NCBI RefSeq assembly: GCF_000686125.1
Contig: NZ_JMMA01000002.1
Coordinates: 1,736,001 to 1,800,000 of the forward strand
Source of the DNA: Ruminococcus sp. NK3A76
GTDB lineage: Bacteria > Bacillota > Clostridia > Oscillospirales > Ruminococcaceae
Length of the DNA stretch: 64,000 bases
Direction: 5' to 3'
This document shows positions 48,155 to 56,913 of the stretch, one piece after another. Position 1 is the stretch's first letter. Each line of letters opens with the position of its first letter. Both the position numbers and the translations under genes were made by a program. The notes below the pieces were generated by a model. The model ran no database searches and was not told the origin of the DNA. It saw only the letters and a list, made by a program, of their open reading frames with translations.

Positions 48155-50357
48155 TCAGGTCTGCTCTCCCGGTGCAGGCCATGTTTCACACTCTGTTGGT
48201 GGCGTTTTCGAGCCGCCGAAGAGCCGCCTGCTCTTGCCGCCCCTGCCGCCGCCAAGCTCCTGCGCTATCTTGCCGAATGTCGGCGTCAGCTCGTCAAGCT
48301 CTACCTTTATTGCGCCTATCTCGCCAGAACTTATGGCCTTTAAAAACTCCTCATCAGCTTCGCCAAAGCCCATGCCTATGATGTTTATGCCCATGGCGGC
48401 ACAGCGCTTTGCCCTTGTTATCGCCTTGTCACGGTAAGACCATACGCCGTCGGCAAGCACCACGCCTACCTTCTTGCCCCTTGCCACCGCAAGGCGGTTG
48501 AGTATCTCGTCAAAGGGGTCAGCCTCGTTGCAAAGCCCCGTCATGCAGACCTCTATCCCGCCTACCTTTTTACGGCACGCTGTAAGATCATTAGTCAGCT
48601 CGCATACTACCTGCGTTCTGTCAGATACCGCCATAGCGCCTATCTTCACATCACCCGGGTAGCAGGAGAATTCGTCGATAAAACGGCACATGGCTTTTTT
48701 TGCTTCCTCCATCGGCCTGCCCGTCATGCTGCCCGAAACGTCCATCGCCATCATTATCCTCAAAGGCTCTGCCTTTGCCTTGGCAGGCGGTGCGCTTATG
48801 CCCTCGTAATATCTGCTCATATCATCGGGTGCAGGCAGCTTCTTTGCAGGCAGGTCTTTGTCCGAGTCGCCCTGCCTTGCCTGAACGTGAACTATCCCGT
48901 TTGCGTCATAGCTGTACTGAACTTTGAGTATCGTCGGGTTGTGGGTGGGGTCGTGCTCAATTCCGCTGACTATGTATCGGCAGACGGCAGTGCATTCCCT
49001 TACAATCTCGCTGCTGCCTTGCAGCATTATTATCTCGCTCTCGTTGCCGCCCTCGCCCTTTGTGTAAAACTGCTCCGCCACCGCTACCTTTACAGGTATC
49101 ACCGAATTTTCTCGTATTATTATCTGGTTTTTGTAGCCCGTGCCGTCACGGTTTACAGTCACCTTGCCCAAGGTGTGCGCTACAACGTCCGAAACCGAGA
49201 GCTTCTGTAAGCTCTCGACCGCCGTTTCCTTTGCAGGCACGCTGCCTTTTCTGAGAGTTCTTATAACGCTCTCGTCATTGGTTATCTTCTGAACAGCATA
49301 TGGCTGGGCTTTCAGGTTTGCCATAATGGCCGCACCTATCGCCACCGCCTCGTCGGGGTTGACTCGGCTTAATGGCTCACGCCCGCTCATCTGCTTAATG
49401 AATTTCTTTATCTGCGGCATTCTTGTCTAGCCGCCCACAAGCACAACAGCGTTGATGTCACGCCAGCTGAGCTTCATCGAGTCAAGAAGATTTTTGCAAA
49501 GCCCCCTTGTCTTTTCACGCAGGTGAACCGTCGCATCATCAAACTCCTCCCTCGTGACCTCTACCGTACAGCTGCCGTAGTCATCAAGCGTAAAGTGCGC
49601 TCTTGCTTTCATCGCCGATGAAAGGGCTATCTTGACCTTTTCCGCCTCACGTAAAGCAAGGGTGTGTATGTCGCATTCGGTGTACTCAACGTCCTCCTCT
49701 ATCTTCTGCACCTGCAGCTTTGCAAGCTCCTCGTCCCAGTTCTTGCCGCCGAGCATACTGTTGCCAATTGTTCTTATAACGTCAACACGGTCGTTCTTTT
49801 TCATCTGCACAAGCGTCAGGTCAAAAGTTCCGCCGCCCAAGTCGTAGATAAGCACATTTGCGTTCTCACGAAAATGGTCTGCCGCATAGTTCATAGCCGC
49901 TGCAGTAGGCTCGCTCACAAGCTGTCTGACATTCAGCCCTGCGTCCTTTGCAGCACGCAGGGTCGGCTCTCTTTGCAGCTCGCCAAAGTATGCTGGCACG
50001 GTAACAACGGCTTCGTCTATCCTCTGCCCCGTGACCTTTTCGGCCTGCTTTTTGAGTTCTCGCAGCATTATTTCCGAAAGGCTTTGCGCTGTGTAGTCAC
50101 GCCCGTAAAAGCTGCAATAAACGCCGCTTTCGCCCATGCTTCACTTGAAGACTGCCGCACAGCCCTCCTCGCCGTAGTCAAGGGCTTCCTTGGCGTCTGC
50201 CCCCACTATGTATGCCCCGTCATCAAAAAACTGTATGACAGAGGGCGTCAGCCGCTCGCCCATTTCGTTGGGTATCACGGCCGCCTTGCCCGTCATCACC
50301 TATCATTGCAACGGCGCAGAATGTCGTTCCAAGGTCAATGCCTACCTTAATTCCCAT
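48155..50357 (-). pseudogene. Hsp70 (DnaK-like) + vWA fusion with frameshift and two in-frame stops
   Basis: Start ATG 50357 (AGGAGC) gives GIKVGIDLGTTFCAVAMIGD. Near 50290 an extra G shifts the frame; the correct one resumes AAVIPNEMGERLTPSVIQFF. TGA at 50141-50143 follows AAVFK; then the Hsp70 core continues (VVTVPAYFGELQREPTLRAA, VLIYDLGGGTFDLTLV, VVLVGG). TAG at 49427-49429 replaces the residue normally Ser/Thr in VGGSTR, and the frame runs on (MPQIKKFIKQM, ANLKAQPYAVQ). The C-terminal 200 residues are a von Willebrand A domain with MIDAS motif MDVSGSMTG. Three lesions in an otherwise well-kept gene. Confidence 0.85.
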
Positions 50358-50375
50358 AGGGGTTGCTCCTTTAGT

Positions 50376-52016
50376 TTATTCACCCGATATCTTTCCGAGT
50401 ACGTTGGCCGCAGCACCGCCCTCGCCTATCTTGAAGTCTATCTCTGCGGGCACTTCCTCGCCTGTTGTGAGGTTTCTGGCTATCAGCTTAACGCCGTTTG
50501 TCGTCACCTTGATGTTAACTTCTATCTTGGTGCCCTTGGGCGTGCCGCTCGGCAGGTCAACTCTCATGTCACCAAGCAACCGTACACCCGTCGAGGGGTC
50601 AAACTCCTGCTCGTCGCCGTATGCATCAACGCAGGGGCACACCTCGTCATCTGTCAGCCTGTCCTCAAACACACGCAAAACGATGTGCGAAAGTCCGTCC
50701 TCGGGCACACGGTATGTCTCGGTGGCGTCTGCTTCATCGTAGTATGTGCCCATTTTTATAAGGTTGTCAACTATATAATCGCCCTTGCCGTTAAGTACTC
50801 CCACACCGAATGAGCTGGGCAGCTGCGGCCTTATAACGTCCTTGCTGGGTACGCTTCCACGGCCTTCGGGCTTGTCTGAGGTTTCTCCCTCGGCTGCCGC
50901 TTCGCCCTCTGCCTCTGCGGGCGCATCGTCCTTTGCCATAAGTAATGACGCATAGATAGCCGCACCCTTTGCAATAGCCCTGTGCGGGTCTTCCTGCTGC
51001 ACCTTGCCGGGGAATCTCGCTTCAACTGCACGCTGTATCATCGGCATCATCGTCGAGCCGCCCACGAGAAGTACAGTATCTACTACCTGACCATTAAGCC
51101 TGCCCATAACGTTCTCAACAAAACTCATCGTCTTGTCAACGAGCGCACTTGTCAGGCTCTCAAACTCCTCACGGGTGACGGTTATCCTTGTTATCGAGCC
51201 GCTGTAGGGTATTCTCACATCGCAGGAATCCGCACGGCTCAGCTTGCGCTTGGTCTTTTCTATCTGGCTTCTTATCGCCTGCCTGTCCTCAGGCTCAAGG
51301 TCAGCAGGCTCAATGCCGTTTTCCTCGCAAAGCACCGATTCGAGCTTCTGATAAAGCACATCGTCCCAGTCCTTGCCGCCCAGCATATCCAAGCCGTCAG
51401 AGCAGAGCACTACTGCGTGCTGTACCTCCTCGCCGTCAGCATTCGTGTCAAGCCACATTTTCAGCACCGTAACATCAAACGTTCCGCCGCCTAAGTCGTA
51501 GACCATTATTATCTTTTCTTCCTTGAATTTCCTTGCGCAGTAGCAAAGCGCCGCCGCTGTCGGCTCTTGTATAATGTCAACCACTTCAAGCCCTGCCAGC
51601 TCGCCTGCACGCCTTGTGGCCTCCTGCTCGGCTATTCCGAAGTATGCAGGGCAGGTTATAACAGCCCTGTCAACCTCGTCGCCCTGCGACTGCACCATCT
51701 GACGAAGCCTTTTGAGTATCATCGCACTTATGTCGATAGGTGTGTACTCCACCACGAAGAACTCCCTGCTCCAGCCGTCATTCTTGCCGATGTGGCGCTT
51801 GATGTATTCAACGACTCTGTCGCCTGCTTCCTCAACGCTCGCCTTGGCGTTGTCGCCGACGATTATGTTGTCCTCCGACTCAAAGAACACCGCCGATGCG
51901 AGAGTGTCCGTCTGGTCTTCAAAGTTCTCTATCACGACGGGCGTGCCGTCCTCGTTGAGCTTTGCTATGCAGCTGTAGGTCGTGCCTAAGTCTATGCCGA
52001 ATATCTTGTCTGATAT
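50376..52016 (-). CDS. Hsp70 / DnaK-like chaperone with AUA at the expected start
   Basis: 547 codons from ATA 52014-52016: SDKIFGIDLGTTYSCIAKLN is an exact Hsp70 N-terminus, and GAGGAGG lies at the proper distance, so AUA stands where AUG is expected. The core is intact: CPAYFGIAEQEATRRA, VYDLGGGTFDVTVLKMW, LLVGGSTMMPMIQ. The SBD is short, with an acidic linker at about residues 355-385. Without AUA initiation the first usable start is GTG 51935, which would remove the phosphate-1 loop. First of two Hsp70s in the operon; the GrpE-like gene is directly upstream. Confidence 0.85.
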   Translation of the reverse strand: MSDKIFGIDLGTTYSCIAKLNEDGTPVVIENFEDQTDTLASAVFFESEDNIIVGDNAKASVEEAGDRVVEYIKRHIGKNDGWSREFFVVEYTPIDISAMILKRLRQMVQSQGDEVDRAVITCPAYFGIAEQEATRRAGELAGLEVVDIIQEPTAAALCYCARKFKEEKIIMVYDLGGGTFDVTVLKMWLDTNADGEEVQHAVVLCSDGLDMLGGKDWDDVLYQKLESVLCEENGIEPADLEPEDRQAIRSQIEKTKRKLSRADSCDVRIPYSGSITRITVTREEFESLTSALVDKTMSFVENVMGRLNGQVVDTVLLVGGSTMMPMIQRAVEARFPGKVQQEDPHRAIAKGAAIYASLLMAKDDAPAEAEGEAAAEGETSDKPEGRGSVPSKDVIRPQLPSSFGVGVLNGKGDYIVDNLIKMGTYYDEADATETYRVPEDGLSHIVLRVFEDRLTDDEVCPCVDAYGDEQEFDPSTGVRLLGDMRVDLPSGTPKGTKIEVNIKVTTNGVKLIARNLTTGEEVPAEIDFKIGEGGAAANVLGKISGE

Positions 52017-52017
52017 C

Positions 52018-52734
52018 TTAGTTTTCCTCCTCTGTATTTACACTTTCATCCACTTTTTCGGACTGTTCATATACATATATATCCACAAGTTCATGTGCAA
52101 GCACCATGCGCTCGTTTTTGACTATTCCGGGTTTCCTGCTCACAGCCACCGTTCCTGCAAGGGCTTCATCATCGGTGGGTATCTGCCTTGCTATCTTTGA
52201 CATTCTCGGCAGTTCTCTCTTTTCGCCTACAGGTGTGCGGAACACCCTCGCATCATAGTCGAGCAGAATGTCTTCAAGCTGCTCAAACAGACTGTCGAGG
52301 TTGCCCCTCGCCTTTGGTGATAACTCCTCATCCTCAAACAGCGGCAGGTAGTCGGAATATATCTGCGCTATCTCCTTTAGCAGCGGGTTGAAAATGTCGA
52401 CGCTCTCTCGTTTCTGGTATTCCTCCAAGCGCTTTTCCATTCGCCCACGCACCTGCTCACGGTATTCAACATTTTCCTTTATGTATTGCCGCAAAAGCCG
52501 CCCAAGTGCTGCGGTGTCTTCTCTTGAAGCCGCAATCTCCTGCTTTATCTCGCCGCCCAGCTCTTCAAGTCTGTCAGGCTCGCTCGGCTCGTCGGCAGTT
52601 TCTTCCTGCTCATCAAGCGTCATTTCGTCCGCTTGCTCGTTCTCGGTAATTTCAGCCGTAAGCTCTACAGCTATCTCCTCCTCCAAAGGCTCTGCCGTAA
52701 GCTCCGCTATCTCTTCAAAGTCGTCCTCGTACAT
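52018..52734 (-). CDS. GrpE-like nucleotide exchange factor (divergent)
   Basis: 238 aa. Residues 1-60 are acidic, 60-150 a long coiled coil (LRQYIKENVEYREQVRGRME), and 165-230 fit the GrpE beta domain (IPTDDEALAGTVAVSRKPGIVKNERMVLAHELVDIYVY; compare the usual G-x-V ... G-Y ... LR-x-A-x-V-x-V ending). GrpE releases ADP from Hsp70. Placement immediately before dnaK-like genes supports the call. Its TAA is one base ahead of the AUA of the next gene. Confidence 0.68.
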   Translation of the reverse strand: MYEDDFEEIAELTAEPLEEEIAVELTAEITENEQADEMTLDEQEETADEPSEPDRLEELGGEIKQEIAASREDTAALGRLLRQYIKENVEYREQVRGRMEKRLEEYQKRESVDIFNPLLKEIAQIYSDYLPLFEDEELSPKARGNLDSLFEQLEDILLDYDARVFRTPVGEKRELPRMSKIARQIPTDDEALAGTVAVSRKPGIVKNERMVLAHELVDIYVYEQSEKVDESVNTEEEN

Positions 52735-52761
52735 TTTATCACCTCGTGCTCTATTCGTTTA

Positions 52762-54366
52762 TCACATTATATCAAAGAACTGCTTGTCCTTTTCCTTTAA
52801 CAGCCAGTAAAACGGCTCGCATACGCCCTGAGGGGTAAAGGCCGTGTCGTCATACCCGTGCCCCATTGAGCTTACGGGGAAAAGCTTTGTATTCGTAAAC
52901 TGCATATCAAGCTTTCTTAAAGCACTTTCAAGGCCAATGTCAGCTAAAAACTCCCTGCATTTTTGGTCGGTAAACTGCGAAAGGTCGCCCTGCCCGCCGC
53001 TGTTTTGATAAGCTTTTGCGACAGCCCCCTCGCCAAGCACTTCTGCCACTTCGGGAACATCCGTCTTTGTAACTATCATCGCAATCGGCACGGTGCAGCG
53101 CTCGCCCGTCTTTATAAGCCGCAGGTCAACGAAAAAATGTACAAGGTCATCTATCAGCACCGAGATGTCGTCGCTGCAATGGTCGGGCAGCTGTCCGCCG
53201 TTTTCAAGCACTCTGTCGCAGAGTATGCTGCTGCAAAACGGGTCGCACATCACGAGCAGCCCGTCGCAGGTGGTAAGCGATACCATGTTGACCGCCGCAT
53301 TACTGCCCGAGATAGCCTCGCCCGCTATGTCGTAGACTATCAGCTGACGCTTGACGTCAAGGCTCGGGTGGTCTGCCATAAGGGTATATGTCTGTGCGGT
53401 GAATTCCACCGTGTTTGGCACTCTCACCCTGCCCTTGAACCACCTGTCAAGGTCACTGAATCTCTGCTCATACCCCTGCGGAATTGAAAGAGTAGTGTCG
53501 CCGCTAAGCCCCTTGACACGCTCTTTGAGCATATGATAAAGTGCTACAAGATACACCGTCTTGCCCGACTCTGTTCCGCCTATCATGTTAACGGTAAATG
53601 GCTTTGACAAAGCCGAGGTCAGCGGCGTCATGCAGTAGGGGCAGTAGGCCGATTCACGGTAGCGCCCCGTGCCGTAGGTCGAGCCGAGCTTGGCGCCGCA
53701 CTCGCAGGTGTGGCGGAATATGCCGTATTTGTTAGGCCGCAGCTCCCTGTGAAAGCGTGTGCTGCACCCACGGCAAACAAATGCTGGCAGCCTTATGCGC
53801 TTAAAGTATGAGGGACATTGTGCCCAGACTTTGTTCTTGTGTAAAAACAGCCTGTCGGAAGCAGATGTTATGCAAAGCACCAGCGAATACAGCCCCCATA
53901 ACAAAGACAGTATCACAGCGTGAAAAACCGTGCAGGCCGCACATAAAGCCGTGCCTGCTATCAGCACAACAAGTGTGGCACTTACCACAAAGAAAAGCCC
54001 GCCCAGCTTCAGCGGCCAGAGAAAATACTCATGCAGCTCGCTTCTTGTGAAAGTTATGTCATCACGCATTTCATCAGCCTCGTGAAGCGCCGAAAAATTG
54101 CTCGCAAAGGCTTCTTTTACGGTGCTCAGAAACTGCTTGTAGGCGTTGCCGTAGAAATAGCTCCTCTTAGCAGGCTCGTGGTCGCCCACGAAAGATACGG
54201 GCTTGAAATCGGTGTTGTAGCGCACAGCACGCAGATAGGAATAAAGCCCCCTGTAAACGCCCCAGACTATACCAGCAGCGATAGATGCAGGGATAAGTAT
54301 CAGCGCTGCGGCAGGCTTTAAAACTATCCCCAGCACAAACCCTATCAAATGTAACATCCGCAGCAC
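52762..54366 (-). CDS. Membrane-anchored zinc-ribbon GTPase (double-GTPase family-like)
   Basis: 534 aa. Hydrophobic helices at about 5-40 and 118-168; then a zinc ribbon (C198-x2-C201, C221-x-C223, C242-x2-C245) and a GTPase domain: P-loop GGTESGKT near 263-270, Walker B VYDIAGEAISG near 330, NKxD-like VTKTD near 445. It should sit at the inner membrane with the GTPase in the cytosol. First gene of the seven-gene operon; a promoter with extended -10 is 38-65 bases upstream. It shares motifs with the second GTPase at 43817-44881, and the two plus GAP1 suggest a paired GTPase switch. Confidence 0.78.
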   Translation of the reverse strand: MLRMLHLIGFVLGIVLKPAAALILIPASIAAGIVWGVYRGLYSYLRAVRYNTDFKPVSFVGDHEPAKRSYFYGNAYKQFLSTVKEAFASNFSALHEADEMRDDITFTRSELHEYFLWPLKLGGLFFVVSATLVVLIAGTALCAACTVFHAVILSLLWGLYSLVLCITSASDRLFLHKNKVWAQCPSYFKRIRLPAFVCRGCSTRFHRELRPNKYGIFRHTCECGAKLGSTYGTGRYRESAYCPYCMTPLTSALSKPFTVNMIGGTESGKTVYLVALYHMLKERVKGLSGDTTLSIPQGYEQRFSDLDRWFKGRVRVPNTVEFTAQTYTLMADHPSLDVKRQLIVYDIAGEAISGSNAAVNMVSLTTCDGLLVMCDPFCSSILCDRVLENGGQLPDHCSDDISVLIDDLVHFFVDLRLIKTGERCTVPIAMIVTKTDVPEVAEVLGEGAVAKAYQNSGGQGDLSQFTDQKCREFLADIGLESALRKLDMQFTNTKLFPVSSMGHGYDDTAFTPQGVCEPFYWLLKEKDKQFFDIM

Positions 54367-54403
54367 CTCGTTCCCTTAACAATTTAAATAGTATTACACA
54401 ATT

Positions 54404-54431
54404 ATTTTACCATTTATATATATGTTGTCAA
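54404..54431 (-). promoter_or_regulatory. Promoter of the GTPase-Hsp70-GAP1 operon
   Basis: Minus strand TTGACA, 16-bp spacer, TAAAAT with extended TG (TGGTAAAAT). No operator-like palindrome seen. Confidence 0.7.
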
Positions 54432-54565
54432 GTATTCTCTAAAGATGTGACAATATTTTTAGCATTTTTAACGATAGAGATGCAGCGCTAATGTGTGTGA
54501 TTTTCGCCCGACAATAAACAAAAACGACACCCTGATAAAAACAGAATGCCGTTAATTCACATATT

Positions 54566-55384
54566 TCACGCTGCCGTTTGCGCCCTCTTACCCACAAACT
54601 GCACTATTGCATCAACTGTCTGCGAGCGCTGCTGCTGTGGAGTTATCTGCGCCTGCCCGTCACCTTTCTGCTCGCCGTAGCTGCCGAACTGTGAGTGGTT
54701 GCCGCCGCTTATGATAAGCTCCTCAGCGCTGTCGGGTAGGTTTTTCCTATCATTTGTGTAATCATCAATGTCAAGCACCTTGTCCTCCGAGCCACGTATA
54801 AGCAGCACATCTGCCCCGCTTATCTCCTTGACCGAGTATGACGCAAGCAGAATCAGCCCGTCGATTTTGTCAGAGTATGCCGAGCAGTAATTCGCCGCCG
54901 CTATGCCGCCCAGCGAGTGCCCCGCAATGTACCAATACTTGTAGCTGTATTCGCCAATCAGCGCATCAGCCCTGTCGATTCCAAGCAGTGCAACTTCAAA
55001 TGGCATCTCCACCAAAAAGCAATCAATGCCGCCTGCCGCAAGCTCGCTCAATAGCGGCGAATAGGCTCTCGCATCAACCATAGCGCCGGGGTAGAAAACC
55101 AGCGCTGTGTCTGTCCCCTTGCCGTCAAAAAACCAGCCGTTGTCGGTCTTTTTAACCTCAACATCAGCCGACCCCTGCATAGCATCAAGGGCGGTGCTGT
55201 CGGCATGGTAGACAACTTTCGTCTCAAATAACGCATACAGCCCCACAGGCAGCGCACCCGCCAGAATCAGCACTATCACAGCAAGGGTGCGGGGTATTTT
55301 TCTTTTTCGGGCACAAAGCCGCAGAATAAGCGCCCCCAGCCCCACAAACACCAAAGCCGCTATAATAACAACAACTATTTCCAA
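54566..55384 (-). CDS. Membrane-anchored alpha/beta hydrolase
   Basis: 272 aa. Two N-terminal hydrophobic helices (residues 3-25 and 34-53), then an alpha/beta-hydrolase domain with nucleophile elbow GHSLGG, an acid in IRGSEDKVLD and final His in SGGNHSQFG. It acts as a lipase/esterase-like enzyme, active site probably outside. Substrate unknown. Convergent to nothing; ends 163 bases before the GTPase promoter. Confidence 0.85.
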   Translation of the reverse strand: MEIVVVIIAALVFVGLGALILRLCARKRKIPRTLAVIVLILAGALPVGLYALFETKVVYHADSTALDAMQGSADVEVKKTDNGWFFDGKGTDTALVFYPGAMVDARAYSPLLSELAAGGIDCFLVEMPFEVALLGIDRADALIGEYSYKYWYIAGHSLGGIAAANYCSAYSDKIDGLILLASYSVKEISGADVLLIRGSEDKVLDIDDYTNDRKNLPDSAEELIISGGNHSQFGSYGEQKGDGQAQITPQQQRSQTVDAIVQFVGKRAQTAA

Positions 55385-55500
55385 AGCATCATCTTCTTAT
55401 CATTTATCACTCACCGCAAGGCAGATATCTCTACGCTACATTATATCACCCATAGGTGTATTCGGTATTTCAGTTTTGTAAACTTTATCCATATTAGGGG

Positions 55501-55529
55501 TTGATATTTTTGCGGCGGTGTGGTATGAT
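55501..55529 (+). promoter_or_regulatory. Promoter of the decayed MBL gene
   Basis: TTGATA, 17-bp spacer, TATGAT. Confidence 0.65.
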
Positions 55530-55565
55530 AGAAAAAAGAAATATCATAGATCGGAGGGAAAACTT

Positions 55566-56202
55566 ATGACTTCAAACATCACAGTCAACACCCAAAACAG
55601 CATACGCATAGCCGCAGAGAAGATACTGCGCTTTGACCCCTTCGCCCTGCCCTCGGCAGTATATGACGCCGATATTATTATCCTGACCCACGACCACTAC
55701 GACCACTTCTCCCCCGAGGATATCGCTAAAACAGCAAATGACAGCACGCTGTTTGTTGCTCCTGCAAGTATGGCTGTTGCTATGAAAAATGCAGGCATTC
55801 CGCAATAAAGGGTAACATACCTTACCCCCCAACGAGAGCTGCGAGCTTTGCGGCATAAAAATCGAGGCCGTGCCCGCTTATAATCTTACCAAATCATTCC
55901 ACCCAAAAGCCAAGGGCTGGCTCGGCTATGTGGTCGAAATCGGCGGCAGCATGGTCTATGTCTGCGGCGACACCGACGACACTCCCGAAGCAAGGTCGGT
56001 CAGCTGCGACATAATCTGCGTGCCCATCGGCGGAACATTCACCTGCGACGCCAAAAGCGCCGCCGAGCTGGTAAACGCCATTTCGCCCAAGGCCGCCATA
56101 CCCACCCACTACGGCAAATATGTCGGCTCCACCGCCGACGCCGATGTATTTGAAAGCGCAGTATCTAAGGGGATTGAAGTTGTGAGGAAGATAGAATTTT
56201 AA
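55566..56202 (+). pseudogene. MBL-fold hydrolase, decayed paralogue of 25582-26223
   Basis: From ATG 55566 (GGAGGG upstream), IRIAAEKILRFDP, ILTHDHYDHFSP and VAPASMAVAMKNAGIPQ are intact; then TAA at 55806-55808. A +1 C in the C6 run near 55827-55832 shifts the frame, which resumes NESCELCGIKIEAVPAYNLT, FHPKAKGWLGYVVEIGG and CGDTDDTPEAR to a TAA at 56202. Two lesions, so not functional. The foldback element starts two bases after the stop. Confidence 0.88.
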
Positions 56203-56204
56203 GT

Positions 56205-56384
56205 TTAAGGCAACACCGCACAACCAACGGCTTACGCCTTTGTATGCCATATGCTTGAAAATTTTCCGTCATATCGCCCAAATCCACCTTGTCTTACGCC
56301 AGTAAAACTGCGGCGGATATAGGCAATCTGACGAAAAATTTGTCAGCGCATCTGACATACAATGGTCGTGCGGTATTGCCTTAA
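56205..56384. mobile_element. MITE-like foldback element, long copy (180 bp)
   Basis: Terminal repeats TTAAGGCAACACCGCACAAC (56205) and, inverted, TTAAGGCAATACCGCACGAC (56384), 19 of 21 matching. The interior folds too: AAATTTTCCGTCA pairs with TGACGAAAAATTT, GTATG with CATAC. Non-coding; no target duplication beyond the TTAA ends themselves can be shown. Confidence 0.8.
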
Positions 56385-56830
56385 GGAAGCAGGCTTTGCA
56401 AACATAACCGGCAGCATGATAATTGGGGGCGACTCTGTGGGCAAGGAGCGCAAGACCGTTTCTTTGAAATTCGGGGACTGTCGGGATTACGATGCGGGCG
56501 ATCTGTTTGACAGGAATGAAAGCTGTGTTGTTTTCTATCTTGCGAGTTATGAGGATATCAGGCAGGCCGATATGAAGGCTATGATAACCGTACCTCACGG
56601 CAGCAGCTACTATGTCACATTTGCATGAAAAGGCCGCCGAGGAGTTTAAAAAGTTGGGATTCACAGCTATAACCGTCAAGCCGCACAAGCGCAGAAAGAA
56701 AACGCAGAAGGGCGAGCCTGGCACAGCCGCATCAGTTATGATCGTGGGGCTTGACAAATTCAAAAAGAACAACCGCTTTGAAATGAATGCTGATGTTATC
56801 ATAGAATATGTCGGCTTGGAAAATGAATGA
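56385..56830 (+). pseudogene. Gene fragment of unknown family, 5' end replaced by the foldback element, frameshifted
   Basis: Reads KEAGFANITGSMIIGGDSVG ... DRNESCVVFYLASYEDIRQA in one frame to TGA 56628, and then HEKAAEEFKKLGFTAITVKP ... DADVIIEYVGLE-like tail in the next frame to TGA 56830. One extra G near 56622 would join the two (YYVTF-HEKAAEEF). I do not recognise the family; about 148 residues remain. Terminator follows. Confidence 0.5.
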
Positions 56831-56867
56831 ACGCTGCCTTAACAGTTATTGGGACGTTTGATAAAGA

Positions 56868-56905
56868 AAAACAGTACAGCGCAAAGCTGTACTGTTTTGT
56901 TTTAT
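56868..56905. terminator. Bidirectional terminator
   Basis: 13-bp perfect stem AAAACAGTACAGC / GCTGTACTGTTTT, 5-nt loop. On plus followed by GTTTTAT. Separates the fragment above from the response regulator. Confidence 0.88.
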
Positions 56906-56913
56906 ATATGCTT

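Noticed and set aside
47835-48437. 200-codon plus-strand frame opposite the Hsp70-vWA / adaptor junction
   Set aside because: Antisense shadow of two genes with clear domain motifs.
44168-50143. UGA recoding (selenocysteine or alternative code) in the GTPase and Hsp70-vWA genes
   Set aside because: No SECIS-like hairpin after the UGA codons, the residues are not redox sites, and other genes here end normally in UGA.
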